Shown here: positions 22,551-33,436 of the stretch, one piece after another | Layout: each line of letters opens with the position of its first letter | Numbering within the stretch: position 1 is the first letter of the stretch | Assembly (NCBI RefSeq): GCF_003576645.1 | Contig: NC_044922.1 | Location: forward strand, 7,688,037-7,752,036 | Origin: Ipomoea triloba | Taxonomy: Eukaryota; Streptophyta; Magnoliopsida; Solanales; Convolvulaceae | Direction of reading: 5' to 3' | Length of the DNA: 64,000 nt | Translations under genes and position numbers: made by a program | The notes under the pieces: generated by a model | Databases searched by the model: none | What the model was told of the DNA's origin: nothing | What the model saw: the letters and a program-made list of their open reading frames with translations, nothing else

Positions 22551-22794
22551 TTCGACCAAACCTTCTTCCGATGTTTTTGCTCCCGATTGTTATGAGGTCC
22601 TACCCGATAGTGATCCTCTCGAGTTCGTTGTTCGTTATCCTTACCCGTGGGATCCGAGTCCCCCAGACTATCACGAGGAGTGGATGATGTATATCAATAC
22701 TTGCAAGTTTCTGGACCACATCACCTGGTTTGATGGCGAGTGGCACGTCGTTTGGGGCACCTACACTGGCCCGGTGTACCACTCGTTATACTAG
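22550..22794 (+). other. Protein-like ORF tail within the element B 3' LTR
   Basis: The frame open from 22273 to the TAG at 22792-22794 (173 codons; no in-frame ATG at its start) has a GC-repeat N-terminal half and a very different last ~80 residues, which include SSDVFAPDCYEVL, PYPWDPSPPDYHEEW and WFDGEWHVVWGTYTGPVYH. Composition (Trp, Tyr, Asp-rich, few Lys) is unlike random AT-rich LTR. Only about the first 20 residues have a counterpart, in the solo LTR at 17400-17560 (minus strand), which reads FPDVFNPEYCDVL. I do not recognise a family; it may be a captured exon or chance. Confidence 0.3.
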
Positions 22795-23214
22795 GTAGTG
22801 TCTAGGGTGGGGAGGCAAGTCTGATCTTTTGTGTATATATATCTTTTGTAGCTATGACAGTTCTAAAATGTCTAGCAAAGTCGGGTCCAGTTTAACTCTT
22901 TGATGGGCTGTATTTAAAACCTTGGTTTTTTTGGTAGCTAGTTTAGCTACACTTTATCAAGGCTATGAAAAATGCATATTAAGTCGATGGTTATGATGAT
23001 ATAGTATAGTTTCCATGTCTTTAGCCTGTGCAATTAGAATGAACCCCATCTGTATGTGATTGGGTTTAGTCTAGGTGTGGCGGTAACTACCCCGGTTGTT
23101 CGGTGCAGCCGAGTCGGGGTGTTACAATAAGTATCCGTCATATAGGGAGTAAACTTTTGGAGTCCATGTCACATTGTCATGGATGCAAAGGAGTGGTAGT
23201 GTTAAAAGTCAGAG

Positions 23215-23257
<43 letters not shown>

Positions 23258-23283
23258 GATATATATCTATATGTATATGTATA

Positions 23284-23333
<50 letters not shown>
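23215..23333. repeat. Compound microsatellite (CT)n-(TA)n
   Basis: CT repeats (about 23215-23232) pass into TA repeats with GT interruptions up to 23333. The 79-residue ORF at 23174-23413 is encoded by this repeat. Confidence 0.9.
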
Positions 23334-23336
<3 letters not shown>

Positions 23337-24590
23337 TGAATGTAAGGCTCTTCAGCTACCATTGTGAGTTACACTCTAATCTGGCATCTGCACTATTTAA
23401 CCCGCTCGCATAGGCTATGCGCTTACCCAGAACCCACCCACGAGATGCGCCCCCTTTGTGCCAAAGCCACGCCAATAACCGGGTTGCACCAACATTTACG
23501 GATGGCAATAGGTCAAGGATGGATAAGAGATATATGGCTACAAACTAGTACTTACATTTTCTCCACCCACTCATCTCCCAATCTGTAATGGGCGATGATT
23601 GAAGGAGTATTAGGATAAATGAATTTGTCGTTTTCAAAAGATTAGCATGCAAAGCTTATGTCCCTCAAACACAAAGTACTAAATCTTATTATGGGAATTT
23701 AACCCTAATAAATGAAATGAATAAAAATAATAGAAAACACGGAGAGGAATAGTAAATCAGATTGGCACTAGTATGCCAAAGACCTTGTGGTCTAGTGGCA
23801 TCCGGTTTAGGGACATAAACGAATCTGAAGGAAATGTATGAAGACCATACATAGAAGAAAAAGGAAAAAACCAGAGGGAAATTCTTCTGTTGTGTGGATT
23901 GGACTGGACTCCTGCTGCGATTGGAGTCTTCTTATTGCAAACTGGAGTTCTTCTTCTTGCTCTGACAAGTTAACTCATCGAGGAAGTCCTCCTCGTTGCT
24001 CTCGTTCTCGGCCATGGAGTCCATAGGGGATGAGCACAGATCACGGGAAAACATAGACGCGAACAATAGATTCAGCAGAGTCTACAACCAAAACTCCTTT
24101 TGTTTATTGGCAATTGCAGATTAAATATCAAAAAAAAGGGGGGGGGGGATTCTGAGAGTGCTTGATTGATGAAGAAATGTATGCGCTATTTGTTGAGAAT
24201 ACATTCAAACAAAAGGCTTGGCATTTCCACTTGCTTCCTTATTTTTTTGGATCACTTCATGCTTTCCTGGGATACGTTTAAAGCTCTCCACCCACGTCTC
24301 TTTCCTTGCGTTCTGGAATGAGAAATTCTGTTACAATCTCAGATAGGCTATATAAATAGTGTTCAGCCCTGCATAAGAGACAAAACTACACAATGAATAC
24401 AACTTTGTTCTTTCATCTTCTTTCAGCGTCTTCTTTATCATAACCTTTGTCTGAGCACTAAGTCAGATTCATCTATGCATAATGGTGCAAAGTTGGTTAT
24501 AGAACCAACGTCTGTGTTACCTATCGAGAGTGTACCATAAATTTCAGACTGCACCCTCTCCGACAATAGCACTTTTTAAGACAATGTTAT
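23334..24590. other. Spacer, nothing recognised
   Basis: No LTR ends, RT motifs or RNA genes were found. A sequence of the form CCTTGTGGTCTAGTGGCATCCGG (23786-23808) fits a pol III A-box core but no B box follows at the right distance. A G-run lies at 24138-24148. Confidence 0.35.
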
Positions 24591-25479
24591 TATAACACAG
24601 GCCCGGTTCTTTTAAATAAATATATATTTCCTATTCTATCTTATTTAATTGTTAAGAAAGCCCAATTCTCTAATTTAATTTTGTAAGGGATACCAATTGG
24701 GTCTTTTCAACTCTTATAATAAATTGAATATTTATTTAGCCCAATCCTTTGAAGAATCAAGCCTTATGTTATTTAAATTAACTCTTGTTAGGGCTTAGCC
24801 CATCCTTAATGGGAGAGCCCATATTTCATTTAATTAGCTAATATTACATACATTATGTATGTATAGATTTTGTGGGGTTCATATAAAATCTTCTTATTAA
24901 TTAATTCCCTTAGTCTTCTTCCTTCTCTTACATGATATTCACACCACTTCCTTCATCCCTAAAAACCCTACCCACATCATCTTCCAACCTAGTAAGGATT
25001 CAAAGCAAGATCACTCCTTTAGGTCTCATATGCTTGGGTAAGTGCTAGATCATGCTTAGGTTGCATTCTATTCTACATTTTTCCTAGTCTTTATAAGTTT
25101 CTTATGATTTTCCTTGGGATGTTCTTGGGTCAAGATGACCATGGTGGTGATGGTGATTTGATGGATTGAGCTAGGAAATTGTGTGTTGAAGAAGCTAGCT
25201 TAGAGGTAATCCTCCATGTCTCACTAAACGTATTTTCACTCTTGTATATATATGATTTGGTGTTTGTGGAATCCTGTGGATTATTTCTTGGTTTTAGCCT
25301 ATGATTTGTTGGATGATTGAGCCTATATTGTGGATCTTTGGATTTGTATTCATTATCCTTGAATCTTGATGTGTTTTAGTATTGTTGTTATGGATTCCAT
25401 GTGTTATTTGCCCTCTGAAATGTGTAATATGATCATATTCTGGGTACTGAAATGAGTTATCGTGTATTTTGTTCTAGGT

Positions 25480-25675
25480 TTGGGATCGGTGCCCTGGGGT
25501 TGCACTTGCGGTGCATTCCGGCAATATAATGTGTCTCACTGGGGTATTCCGCAAGGGTAACGACGGTGTGGTGTGGCGAAGAGTGGCGCACCGTGGGGGT
25601 GTTCCGCCCTCTCTCGCGGAATGGACTAGCGAAGAGCGGTGTTCTGCGGGGACGCTCCGCCAGGTCATTTTCCAT
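25480..25675 (+). repeat. GC-rich island with repeated TCCGC/GCGGA motifs in the outer LTR
   Basis: Clustered GGTATTCCGC, GTGTTCCGCC, CTCGCGGAATGG and GCTCCGCC motifs interrupt AT-rich LTR. The related minus-strand LTR has a comparable island at 35930-36065 (GGAACACATC, GGAATGC, TTGCGGAACG). ORFs on both strands here are a consequence of GC content. Confidence 0.5.
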
Positions 25676-26059
25676 TTCTGTTTCAGCAGTTGTTTTGTGA
25701 TCTAATGACTTTGTTGTTTCACTTTTGATTCTGGAGTATATTCTGAATACGTCCTTGAGTTTACTACACTAATTGTTGAGTATTGACTCATGGTTGTTGG
25801 TTATCTATCTTGGATTATTGATTGAGTATTGTTGGTTGATTCTTTGGCTAATGTTCTGAGCATGTCTTGTATTCATGTTCTGAATCTGAGTACTGTTTGT
25901 ATGAGTATCTTTCCTTTGGAAATGAACTTGAGTTTGATATGTTGAGGTCTTGAACTCTTGTGAGTAATTCTTTGGCTTCTGAGTCTTGTGTTCCCTTTGG
26001 GAAGTGGTGATCTGAGCTATGGCTCTGCATGTGTCTGCGATTATGGGAGGAGTTATTTG

Positions 26060-26290
26060 GGCTTTGTGCCTCTATGGTAATGGGCTTTTATGCCTCCGTG
26101 GTTGGGCTTTATGCCTCTGTGGTAATGGGTTTTTATGCATCTGTGGTTGGGCTTTATGCCTCTGTGGTAATGGGATTTTATGCCTCTGTGGTTGGGCTTT
26201 ATTCCTCTGTGGTAATGGGCACCATGTGCTTCTGTGGTTGGGCTTTTACGCCTCTGTGATTGGGCATTATATGCATCTGTGGTATGACAT
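26060..26290 (+). repeat. 45-bp minisatellite
   Basis: GGTAATGGG recurs at 26076, 26121, 26166 and 26211 (45 bp apart), each unit carrying TTTTATGCCTCTGTGGTTGGGCTTTATGCCTCT with half-unit similarity of about 22 bp. Reduced, diverged units are visible in reverse at about 35440-35545. Because 45 is divisible by three, two frames stay open (26019-26360 and 26029-26259), but neither has other gene-like traits. Confidence 0.9.
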
Positions 26291-26518
26291 TGGTGTTATG
26301 GTTGGGTGGTTTCGGTTTGGATCTTATCCTGTGTTTCTTGGTTTGGGTCACTCTAAGTGAGTGATGTTAGGTTGTTGATTGGTTGGTGTTACTTGAGTTG
26401 TTCAGTTGAGCTTGTGCTTGTGTTGAGTATCTGGTTATAGAACTGTGGTATTGTGGATTCATTCTTTGCTATTGAATTCATTTGAGGTGTCCTTGGTTTG
26501 TGGTTCATTCATCCTATT

Positions 26519-29500
26519 TGTAACCCCTCGGCTTTTCCGTAAGACTAAGGTTCGAAAAATATTTCCTTAGGCTATGACATTCATGAAATGGTCCCTCGAG
26601 GCTTCAAAAGAATTTTTTTTATAAGGAAGTATAGTGGTTATTAAGTTGCGATCGTTCGTGCCAGTCACGAACCGTAAAATTTTAGGAATTAGTATTCGGA
26701 CCCGACTATCCTAGGAAATGGATTATTAGACACCATATTATTATTCTTGAATTTCCTATTCAATTAAATCAGCTCATAGCAGCGAAAATTTATTTTGATC
26801 GTAGCATCGCAGAATTTCGCGGTGTACCGAACCTAGCCCAATTTCAAGTTTCAGTCTGGGATAAATTTTCGGTTTCAAAATTATTCCTGTTTAAATTATT
26901 TTCTACCGAAACTTTATCTGTTTGGACCCCAACTGATAAGTTTAAAAATACTTTATTATTTTATTTCATTTCTTCTTCCCATAAGAACATTTGCCTCAAA
27001 AGTGATAATGTCCCAAAGCATGTTATTCCTCTTGTTCCATTCTTGTCTTCCTTGGCTGATTTCACACGAGAGAGAAAGGGAGAGAGCAACTTCATCTCCT
27101 TCACCATTTTCCTCCATTAAAACCATAGCCAAGCTTGTACACAACTCTCCAATTTGTTCGGTAAGATTTCAATATTATTCGGTAGAAAGCTTTGTATTCC
27201 TTCCTAGATCATGAATCTAAGCTTAGTTTCTTTGTATTTGTGGTTATGGTGTTGATTTTGACCCTAGGATTTTAAGGTGAATTTGGGGAAAGATCCAAGA
27301 GTTGCTTCTACGGTATTAGTACACTCCCGAAAGGTAAGAAATCCCTTAAGTCGGTTTAGTTACTTGAAAGTGGACAATTGCTAGTAAATAATGAGATTAG
27401 GAGTTTTATGAATATGTTTTTATACATGATAATGGCCGTATATGCATGTACCTATTATATTTATACCCATATAGACTTATACTTGTGAAAATATTGACAA
27501 GAATTTAAGATAGTCTCTGGCAGTGACTTCCGTGAATTTCTGGGAAAAATCGGTAAGGTATTTTGATCCAATTTTTTTTATACATGTAGTTCTATAAGTG
27601 TAGAACCTACATATAAAATTTCATAATGATCGGAGTAGTATAAGTATGGTTTTCGAATTTTTCTCCAAAACTGGCCCAGAGAGAGAGAAATTCCGGACAG
27701 CACACTGCCAAGGGCAAAAATGGAATTTTCTGTGTTAATTCGTGAACCTAGGTGACCAAAACTTTTTATGAACATCAAGTACTATGAGTTAGGGTTCTAC
27801 CATAAACATTTCAAGTGAAAAAGAGTTCGGGAACTATTTTTACCGGCTCAATCTTTCGGACTGCGCAAGCTGAATTACTGTCCAGAATAGGCAGAATCCG
27901 TGGACGCGGTAGCGAACGCGCGTCCACCGGGCGTCCAAGGGCGCGAAAGTAAGATTAAATGGTGTAAGCTTGATTATTGATTATTGATGTTTAGAAGATG
28001 AGGTTGTTTGATGTTCGTGAGATCAAACTAAGCTTTGATAGTTGTTGATGTTTAGATGATGGGGTTGTAATGAACCTAAGAGGTTATGAGACTGATGATG
28101 ATGTTATAACATGTTGATACATGGGTTATGAAATGGTGACAAAGTTAGGATGGATATTACTGATGATTGTAATGATCATAGATAGTAATTAGAGCTTAAT
28201 TAAGGACTTAGTAATTAATGATGGATTAACAATGGAGTTCAGAAGGTGATTAAGCTCTAATTATAGTGATTAAGGACTGATAATAGTTATTAAGGTTTAA
28301 TGACTGGATGAATAGACGGAATGGTAATTAATATATTATCAAGGTGGGACTAATTATTTGAAGGATTATCTTTGGTGATTATTGTGAGATCTTTGTTATG
28401 GGCAATACTCTCTATTTGGTGGTTATGTTGAAAGATTGGAATTACTCTTTTAGAATTTATTTGGAGAGGTTGGAATTCTCTCTTTGGTTATTATTTTAAG
28501 AACTTGGAAGTGATTCTTTTGATTTGGGGATTGTTGATGTTTACTTGAGGATTTAAAATATCTCTTTGGTAAATATACTATGGTTTAAAGGAAGTTTGAG
28601 TGGTGATGATATTACGATCTTTATTAAGGAAATTGTTATATGGAAATATTGAGATAAAGATTGTATATGGTGAATTTTGAGGAAATAGATGTTGAACGAC
28701 TTTGGATTATGGTTAGGTAATGACTTTACCTCAAGTTACGAACTAATGGTATTAATGCTTTCGAGGACTTGATAATGATGTTATAATGTTGTTGACTTGT
28801 TGCCGATGATGGATTATAAGGTTAGTAGTTACTAATGACAATAATTAATGTTTAAGAGTGATTAAGGTCAATTGTTGGATTATGGGTGACTAAGTATCGA
28901 CTATGGAGGTGCGATATCCTCAAGTTATGATCTAATGGTGTTGATCATGGTAGAAGTTGTTGATGTCGATAGTGACAAGGATAACTATCTATTATTAGTT
29001 AATTGTGGAACCATGATTATGGATTACCGATGATGATTGGATTGTACGATGAACTGAGATTCATGATAAGGAATAAGGTTAAGGATGTGAATATTAACGG
29101 CGCTATGAATCGATTGATTCATAAATGATTGACTATGGGTTCATACTATTATTATAATAGTAGTGGAAATGGATATATGTAGTGTTAGTAGAATATACAA
29201 GTGTATAACTAGCGGGATTGATTTCAAGTATGGGACTTGAATATGAAGTATATCCAAGAATATCCTAGTATTGTATATGATGAAGTATCCGATGAGTGAC
29301 CAGCTTGTGTCCAATTATGCTTTCTTCGAATCTTTGCTCGTGCTTGAGCTATGCTTGAAAAGCCTTTCGGCAAGTAAAAATGTTTATAAAACTTACGTTG
29401 CAGAACGTATGCTATTTTGGTAAACGGGTTGTCAAAACCTTATTTTTGGGGAAAATACCACTTTTGTAAGTGTGTACTTTACATGAGAGTGATGAGAAAA

Positions 29501-30573
29501 TGATGTTTGAAAAGCCTGCGGGCACTGAAAGTATTTTGAAAATCCTTCAGGGGCTAATGAGGTAACCAATTTTAAGTATTGGACTCAATTGTGAAATATG
29601 TCCAAAAGAAATGATTTAAGAAAGAAAAACTGAAGGAAGGAAAATGTTTTCAAACCCTTAGTTTCTGGAACAAGGTGGGGACCTTCGGGAAAGCTTAAAT
29701 GCACGACCCGGGGTTGGAATAAGGGGGGACCTACGGGAGGGCTGGAGTGCCATGGCCCTAGGTTGGGATAAGGAGACCGACGGGAAGGCAGGGAAATGCC
29801 ACTGCCCAAGGTTTGAGAAGGAGAATTGAGAAATGTTCAAAGTGCTTACTCAGGGGAAACTAAGTGGAATTTTTGGCTATGAAAATTATTGTTACTCTGG
29901 GCTGCGGTTCAGATTATTATAGAGCTGCGGTTCTATTTGCAAATGAAAATTGTTGTTACTCTGGGCTGCGGTTCAGATTATTATAAGCATTAGAGCTGCG
30001 GTTCTATTGCAAATGATGGAATTCCTGGAAATGTAAAATTTTGCAAACTTGTCCAAAAAGGGCATGAAAATGATTTTGAGCGGCAAGTTATGCCATTATT
30101 CTTATTTGAGAAGAGCTTTACAAGATTTAAGGTTTATACGCTTTTATGCTATTCATAAATCGTTTGGTTGCAGGTAGATTTTCAAATCATGGGTAAAACT
30201 TTATAAAACTTTCAGATTATCTATGTTTTCAAACCTTTGTCTACTCTAAAGTGACAATGGATTTTCTTACTTAGCCGTCGCGCTAACTGCACTTCATTGT
30301 GCCCTTTATCAGATGCAGTTTAGTGAGTACCTCTGTGGCCAATGAGCTCAGAATAGAAGAGAAGTGCAGGTTGAGGCCTACTATGATGTTGTTGTAGTAT
30401 GTTGGTGTTGTAAGTTTAGCCTGTGCACTTAGAGTGGAGTTTGTCAAAGAGGTGATAGAATTCACTCTAGGTGTGGCGGTAGCACCCAGTTTTCTGCTGA
30501 TAAGATGTAAGCTTCCGCTGATGTATTATTACGGATTTGTAATAAATGTAAGAGTGAAAATTGGGGTGTTACA
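26519..30573 (+). mobile_element. Solo gypsy-type LTR (4,055 bp)
   Basis: Begins TGTAACCCCTCGGCTTTTCC and ends ATTGGGGTGTTACA, with a perfect 5-bp target duplication CTATT at 26514-26518 and 30574-30578. The start core (26649-26684, GCCAGTCACGAACCGTAAAA) and the conserved cassette (27482-27874) are present, followed by a short GGACGCG cluster at 27898-27945. From about 28000 to 29300 there is an unusual run of GAT/TGA/TTA-rich sequence with repeated GATTGATGATG-like words. No coding sequence. Confidence 0.95.
29690..30015 (+). repeat. Short direct repeats in the 4-kb LTR
   Basis: A GGGGACCTTCGGGAAAGC-type unit recurs near 29674, 29726 and 29775 with variation. TGTTACTCTGGGCTGCGGTT..AGATTATTATA..AGAGCTGCGGTTCTAT occurs at about 29889 and 29953. 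Confidence 0.6.
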
Positions 30574-31082
30574 CTATTGTTGTTGAGTCGTCTGGTTTTT
30601 AAACAAATGGCAATTTCGTTGGCGTATATATTCTATATGCGTGTGTAAAATCTATTTACAAGCTATGCTATACTATTGTATTTCTCATGAGTGTGAGTGG
30701 TGGATTGCATAGCATTTCTTTGCTAATATTTCTAACCGTTTTCCAGGTGTGGAGTATATTGTGCACGAGAGAGCGCTAGCGGTAGATCTACTTCTCCTTT
30801 ATGATTAGCTTAGTGTTTGTTGAGATTGTGTAGACATTTTAGGCCTGCGTGCCTTAGACTCATGATTTGTATTGACTTATTTAGATTGTGATTGCCTTTG
30901 AGGATTTATGAGTTGGATTTTGGATTTTGCCTTAGCATCTAGGTGGTGGTTAACCTAGATGTGGCGTAGCACCCTCTGTGGTTTAGTATTGCTTCTGCAT
31001 TAATAAAATTTGCTGCTGAGATTTGCTAGCTTTTGCCTTAAGTTTATTGCCTATCTCAGCGTGAAAATTTAGGGGTGTTACA

Positions 31083-33431
31083 TTAACCATTTCACCACAT
31101 TCCTCCATGGTAAGCCACAACGTCGTATCTCGAATCGAGCACGGGCTGAACTCGGACCAACTCAACCGACGCTCAACACCGATGATAAACTTTCTAGCAG
31201 CTCTTGAACTAATTGTTGCATTGGCCGATCTCTATAATCGCCGGTGAAGAAGGAAGGAGTGCCCATATATGAGCTTTTAGCCTCCGTCGATGGTAACTAG
31301 AAGAAGGAGCGTCGTTGTATAATCGATAACCTCCTTCATTCATCTCTCGGCCTCCATCGCAGATTTCTCGCCCTCCATCACACAGCTCTTAGCCTCGATC
31401 TCAAATCTCTTGCCCTCCGTCGTAGAGCTCTCTCCCTCCATTGCGACCAAGAGAGTAGATCCAAAGTGGCTTCGTCGCAACTCCTCCACCTTCTTCTTCT
31501 CACGGTCGCAACTCATCTCGAGCTGCGACTCCCATAGAAGAGATGAGAAGATCAACATATAGTCCCAGAAAAACAAGAGAAGTGTTTGAATTTTATTAGA
31601 GAGAGAGAGAGCAAAAGAAGGGGAAAGAGAATAGAGAAATAGTCATTGGTGAAATGAAGGTTATGAAGGGTTAAGTTGTTACAAAGAGAGAAAAAGAAGA
31701 AAAATGAAATGATGAAGAGTTGTCTTAGAGATTCAAACAAAAAAAAAAGTTGTATTGGAAAGATCCTAAAAAAAATGAGTAGGGGACTTTCCGTGACCAT
31801 TTTATGGGAGAAAGAGTTGCGGAAAGTTGGCGCATTTTTTAAAAGAAATCGTGGCCCTTTCATTTGTATCTATTTTCTCCCCGCACTCTTTTTTCAATCA
31901 TACACTAAAAAAATTAAAAAAAAAATAAAAAAGGTCAAATTTTTTTTTATTTTTTTGTACTAGTGAGAAATGACAATAAATATCAAGATCAAAAGAACAA
32001 TCAATAGCAATCTCACAAGCGTAAATCAAATCAACAAGAAAATTAAATAAGCACAAATATAATGATATGAAATTGGAATTGACGTAACAATGAAAAGATG
32101 TAATTGTAAATGAATGTTTTCAATCATTGCTTTCAAAGTAGTTATTAAACTGAATATAGGAACAACTTGTATTGAAATTGGAATACAAATTTTAAAATGT
32201 AAAATTGAAGTCTAGGGTTCTAATGACTAAAAAGTAGACTACGTGTGGAAGTTCGGTTCATAAAAGGAACTAACTAACAAAAATGCAAAAGTCGTCAAAT
32301 AGAATTTGAACTTTCCCATTTATACTTCTAGAATGCGCTGCGTGATGACCTTGATCAATTTGCGGATACTCGACCATCAGGAACCCTCTCGTGTTGTGAT
32401 GTTATTCGTGATAGCATAGAAGCATTTCTGAATTTTGCTTCATGCCTGGTGAATCTCCCAAGATTGGGTACAATAGCTACAAGGGCAAAGGTAGTGGTGG
32501 AAACAGCAAAAGAGGATAGAGCAATATAGCTTATTATCCTACCAGGCCAAGACTTGGAATTGATGAGCTTTTATCTGGTGTTCCACCACAATCCATAAGA
32601 GGGACATATGAACTTGCTCGCATTAGCGATTATTTGGTGCCTCGCTAGCCACTTGCCCAATGTTGTGATAGTGGTTTAGACTACCCCGCTAATGCTTGCG
32701 GTCATTTAATTTGGTGTGTTACTGGCCACTTGATAAAAGTGGTGATGATTGTTTATACTACCATGTAGCTATTAGCAGTTTGCAATAGACTAGTCCGATT
32801 GTTGTGCTAGTAGCCGGTAAATGCGGTAATGACCATAATTCTTGCACCCGCTGGTCACTTGCTAAAATTGGTGATCATGATACAGATTGTCCCATTCGTG
32901 TCAACAGTTATTTGGTGCATGGCTAGCCACTTGCTCATAGTGGTATTGATGGTATATACTATTATCCTTCTTGACTTGGCATTATTTTGCCTTCATATCT
33001 TTGGTTTTGACTTGTGTGTCTCTTGCTTTGTTTTAGGTCAAGGTGCCATGGTAGTATTTACTTTACACTTGTGTGTCATTGTTTGTACTTTAGGCTTGTG
33101 TGCCGGCATATGACAAAAATACCTTTTAACGTCGGTTATTTTGGACATACGACGTCGGTTTTTTTTAGACATAATTCTAGCAGACGTTATAAATGAATTA
33201 TACGGTGTCGGTTTTAAAAAACTAACGTCGTATGTCAATTTTTTTTAATAGAGATACGGCGTCGGTTTTTTTCAAAAAACCGACGTTGTATCTCGTTTTA
33301 TTTTTAAAAATAGAGATACGGCGTCGGTTTTTTTCCTTATCTTATTTTTTTTAAAAAAAAAATACTGTTGGACGTGAACCTGGAGAGCAAATCAAAGATT
33401 TGTGTTCGACGAGATCTACAGGACTCAGAGC
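31083..33431. other. Spacer containing CACTA-like terminal repeats
   Basis: No protein domain is recognised. A CTCCATCGC/CTCCGTCG-rich tract occupies 31325-31460. Purine-rich and poly-A tracts lie at 31590-31960. The segment 32600-33110 has repeated GCCACTTGCT..GTGGT..GATGGT words. The right end carries the ACGTCGG repeats listed separately. The sequence to the right of the next solo LTR (37067 on) appears to continue it. Confidence 0.4.
33115..33335. mobile_element. CACTA-like subterminal repeats (ACGTCGGTTTT)
   Basis: Motifs of the type ACG(A/G)CGTCGGTTTT occur in both orientations at about 33122, 33148, 33206, 33223, 33257, 33279 and 33322. The segment 33251-33294 is a near-perfect hairpin (GAGATACGGCGTCGG against CCGACGTTGTATCTC). 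Clustered short repeats like this are characteristic of CACTA (En/Spm) ends. No transposase and no CACTA terminus was found, so this is a partial or non-autonomous remnant. Confidence 0.5.
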
Positions 33432-33436
33432 GCCTT

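Larger units (their letters stand above)
12560..23126 (+). mobile_element. Gypsy element B: 5'-truncated chromovirus-type retrotransposon with two insertions
   Basis: Order on the plus strand: leader (12560-12706), gag-protease-RT-RNase H-integrase in one frame, polypurine tract (21121-21137) and 3' LTR (21138-23126). The conserved protein features, tRNA-Met-type leader and C-terminal chromodomain-like tail fit the Tekay/Del group. The 5' LTR is missing; the leader abuts a copia fragment. Two later insertions split the integrase: a solo LTR (16358-19148) and an unidentified ~0.8-kb insert (19427-20217). Removing both leaves a pol frame interrupted by three stops (15122, 15836, 16325). Confidence 0.85.
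21138..23126 (+). mobile_element. Element B 3' LTR (1,989 bp)
   Basis: Runs from TGTAACCCCTCAGC to GTCGGGGTGTTACA. The start-proximal core CGATCTACGTACCGGTCACG is at 21262-21297. A GC-rich palindromic island lies at 22270-22550 and an unusual ORF tail at 22550-22794. The ~395-bp cassette found in the other LTRs is absent here: its left flank (CTTGTGAAAATA, about 22214) is followed after about 40 bp by the sequence that flanks its right side (GGCAGAATCGG..GGACGCG). Confidence 0.85.
24591..31082 (+). mobile_element. Gypsy-type LTR (outer), interrupted by a nested solo LTR
   Basis: The right end is GTGAAAATTTAGGGGTGTTACA (31061-31082). The left end is probably TATAACAC at 24591 (TGTAACAC with one change), placed by comparing with the reversed start of the LTR at 33437-37061; shared traits include runs of AGCCCAATT-type text, a CTTCCATCCCTAAAAACCC-like leader region and the same end block (GTGGCGTAGCACC..CTTCTGC). 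Without the nested insert (26519-30578) it is about 2.4 kb. The flanks GTTAT and TTAAC do not match, so the left boundary or the duplication is uncertain. No internal coding region is attached. Confidence 0.65.

Noticed and set aside
22143..22600. Overlapping ORFs of 150-173 residues on both strands
   Set aside because: Their N-terminal parts are GC-repeat translations without start codons; only the tail at 22550-22794 was kept for a second look.
23786..23808. GTGGTCTAGTGG resembling a tRNA A box / SINE head
   Set aside because: No B box downstream and no SINE tail or target duplication.
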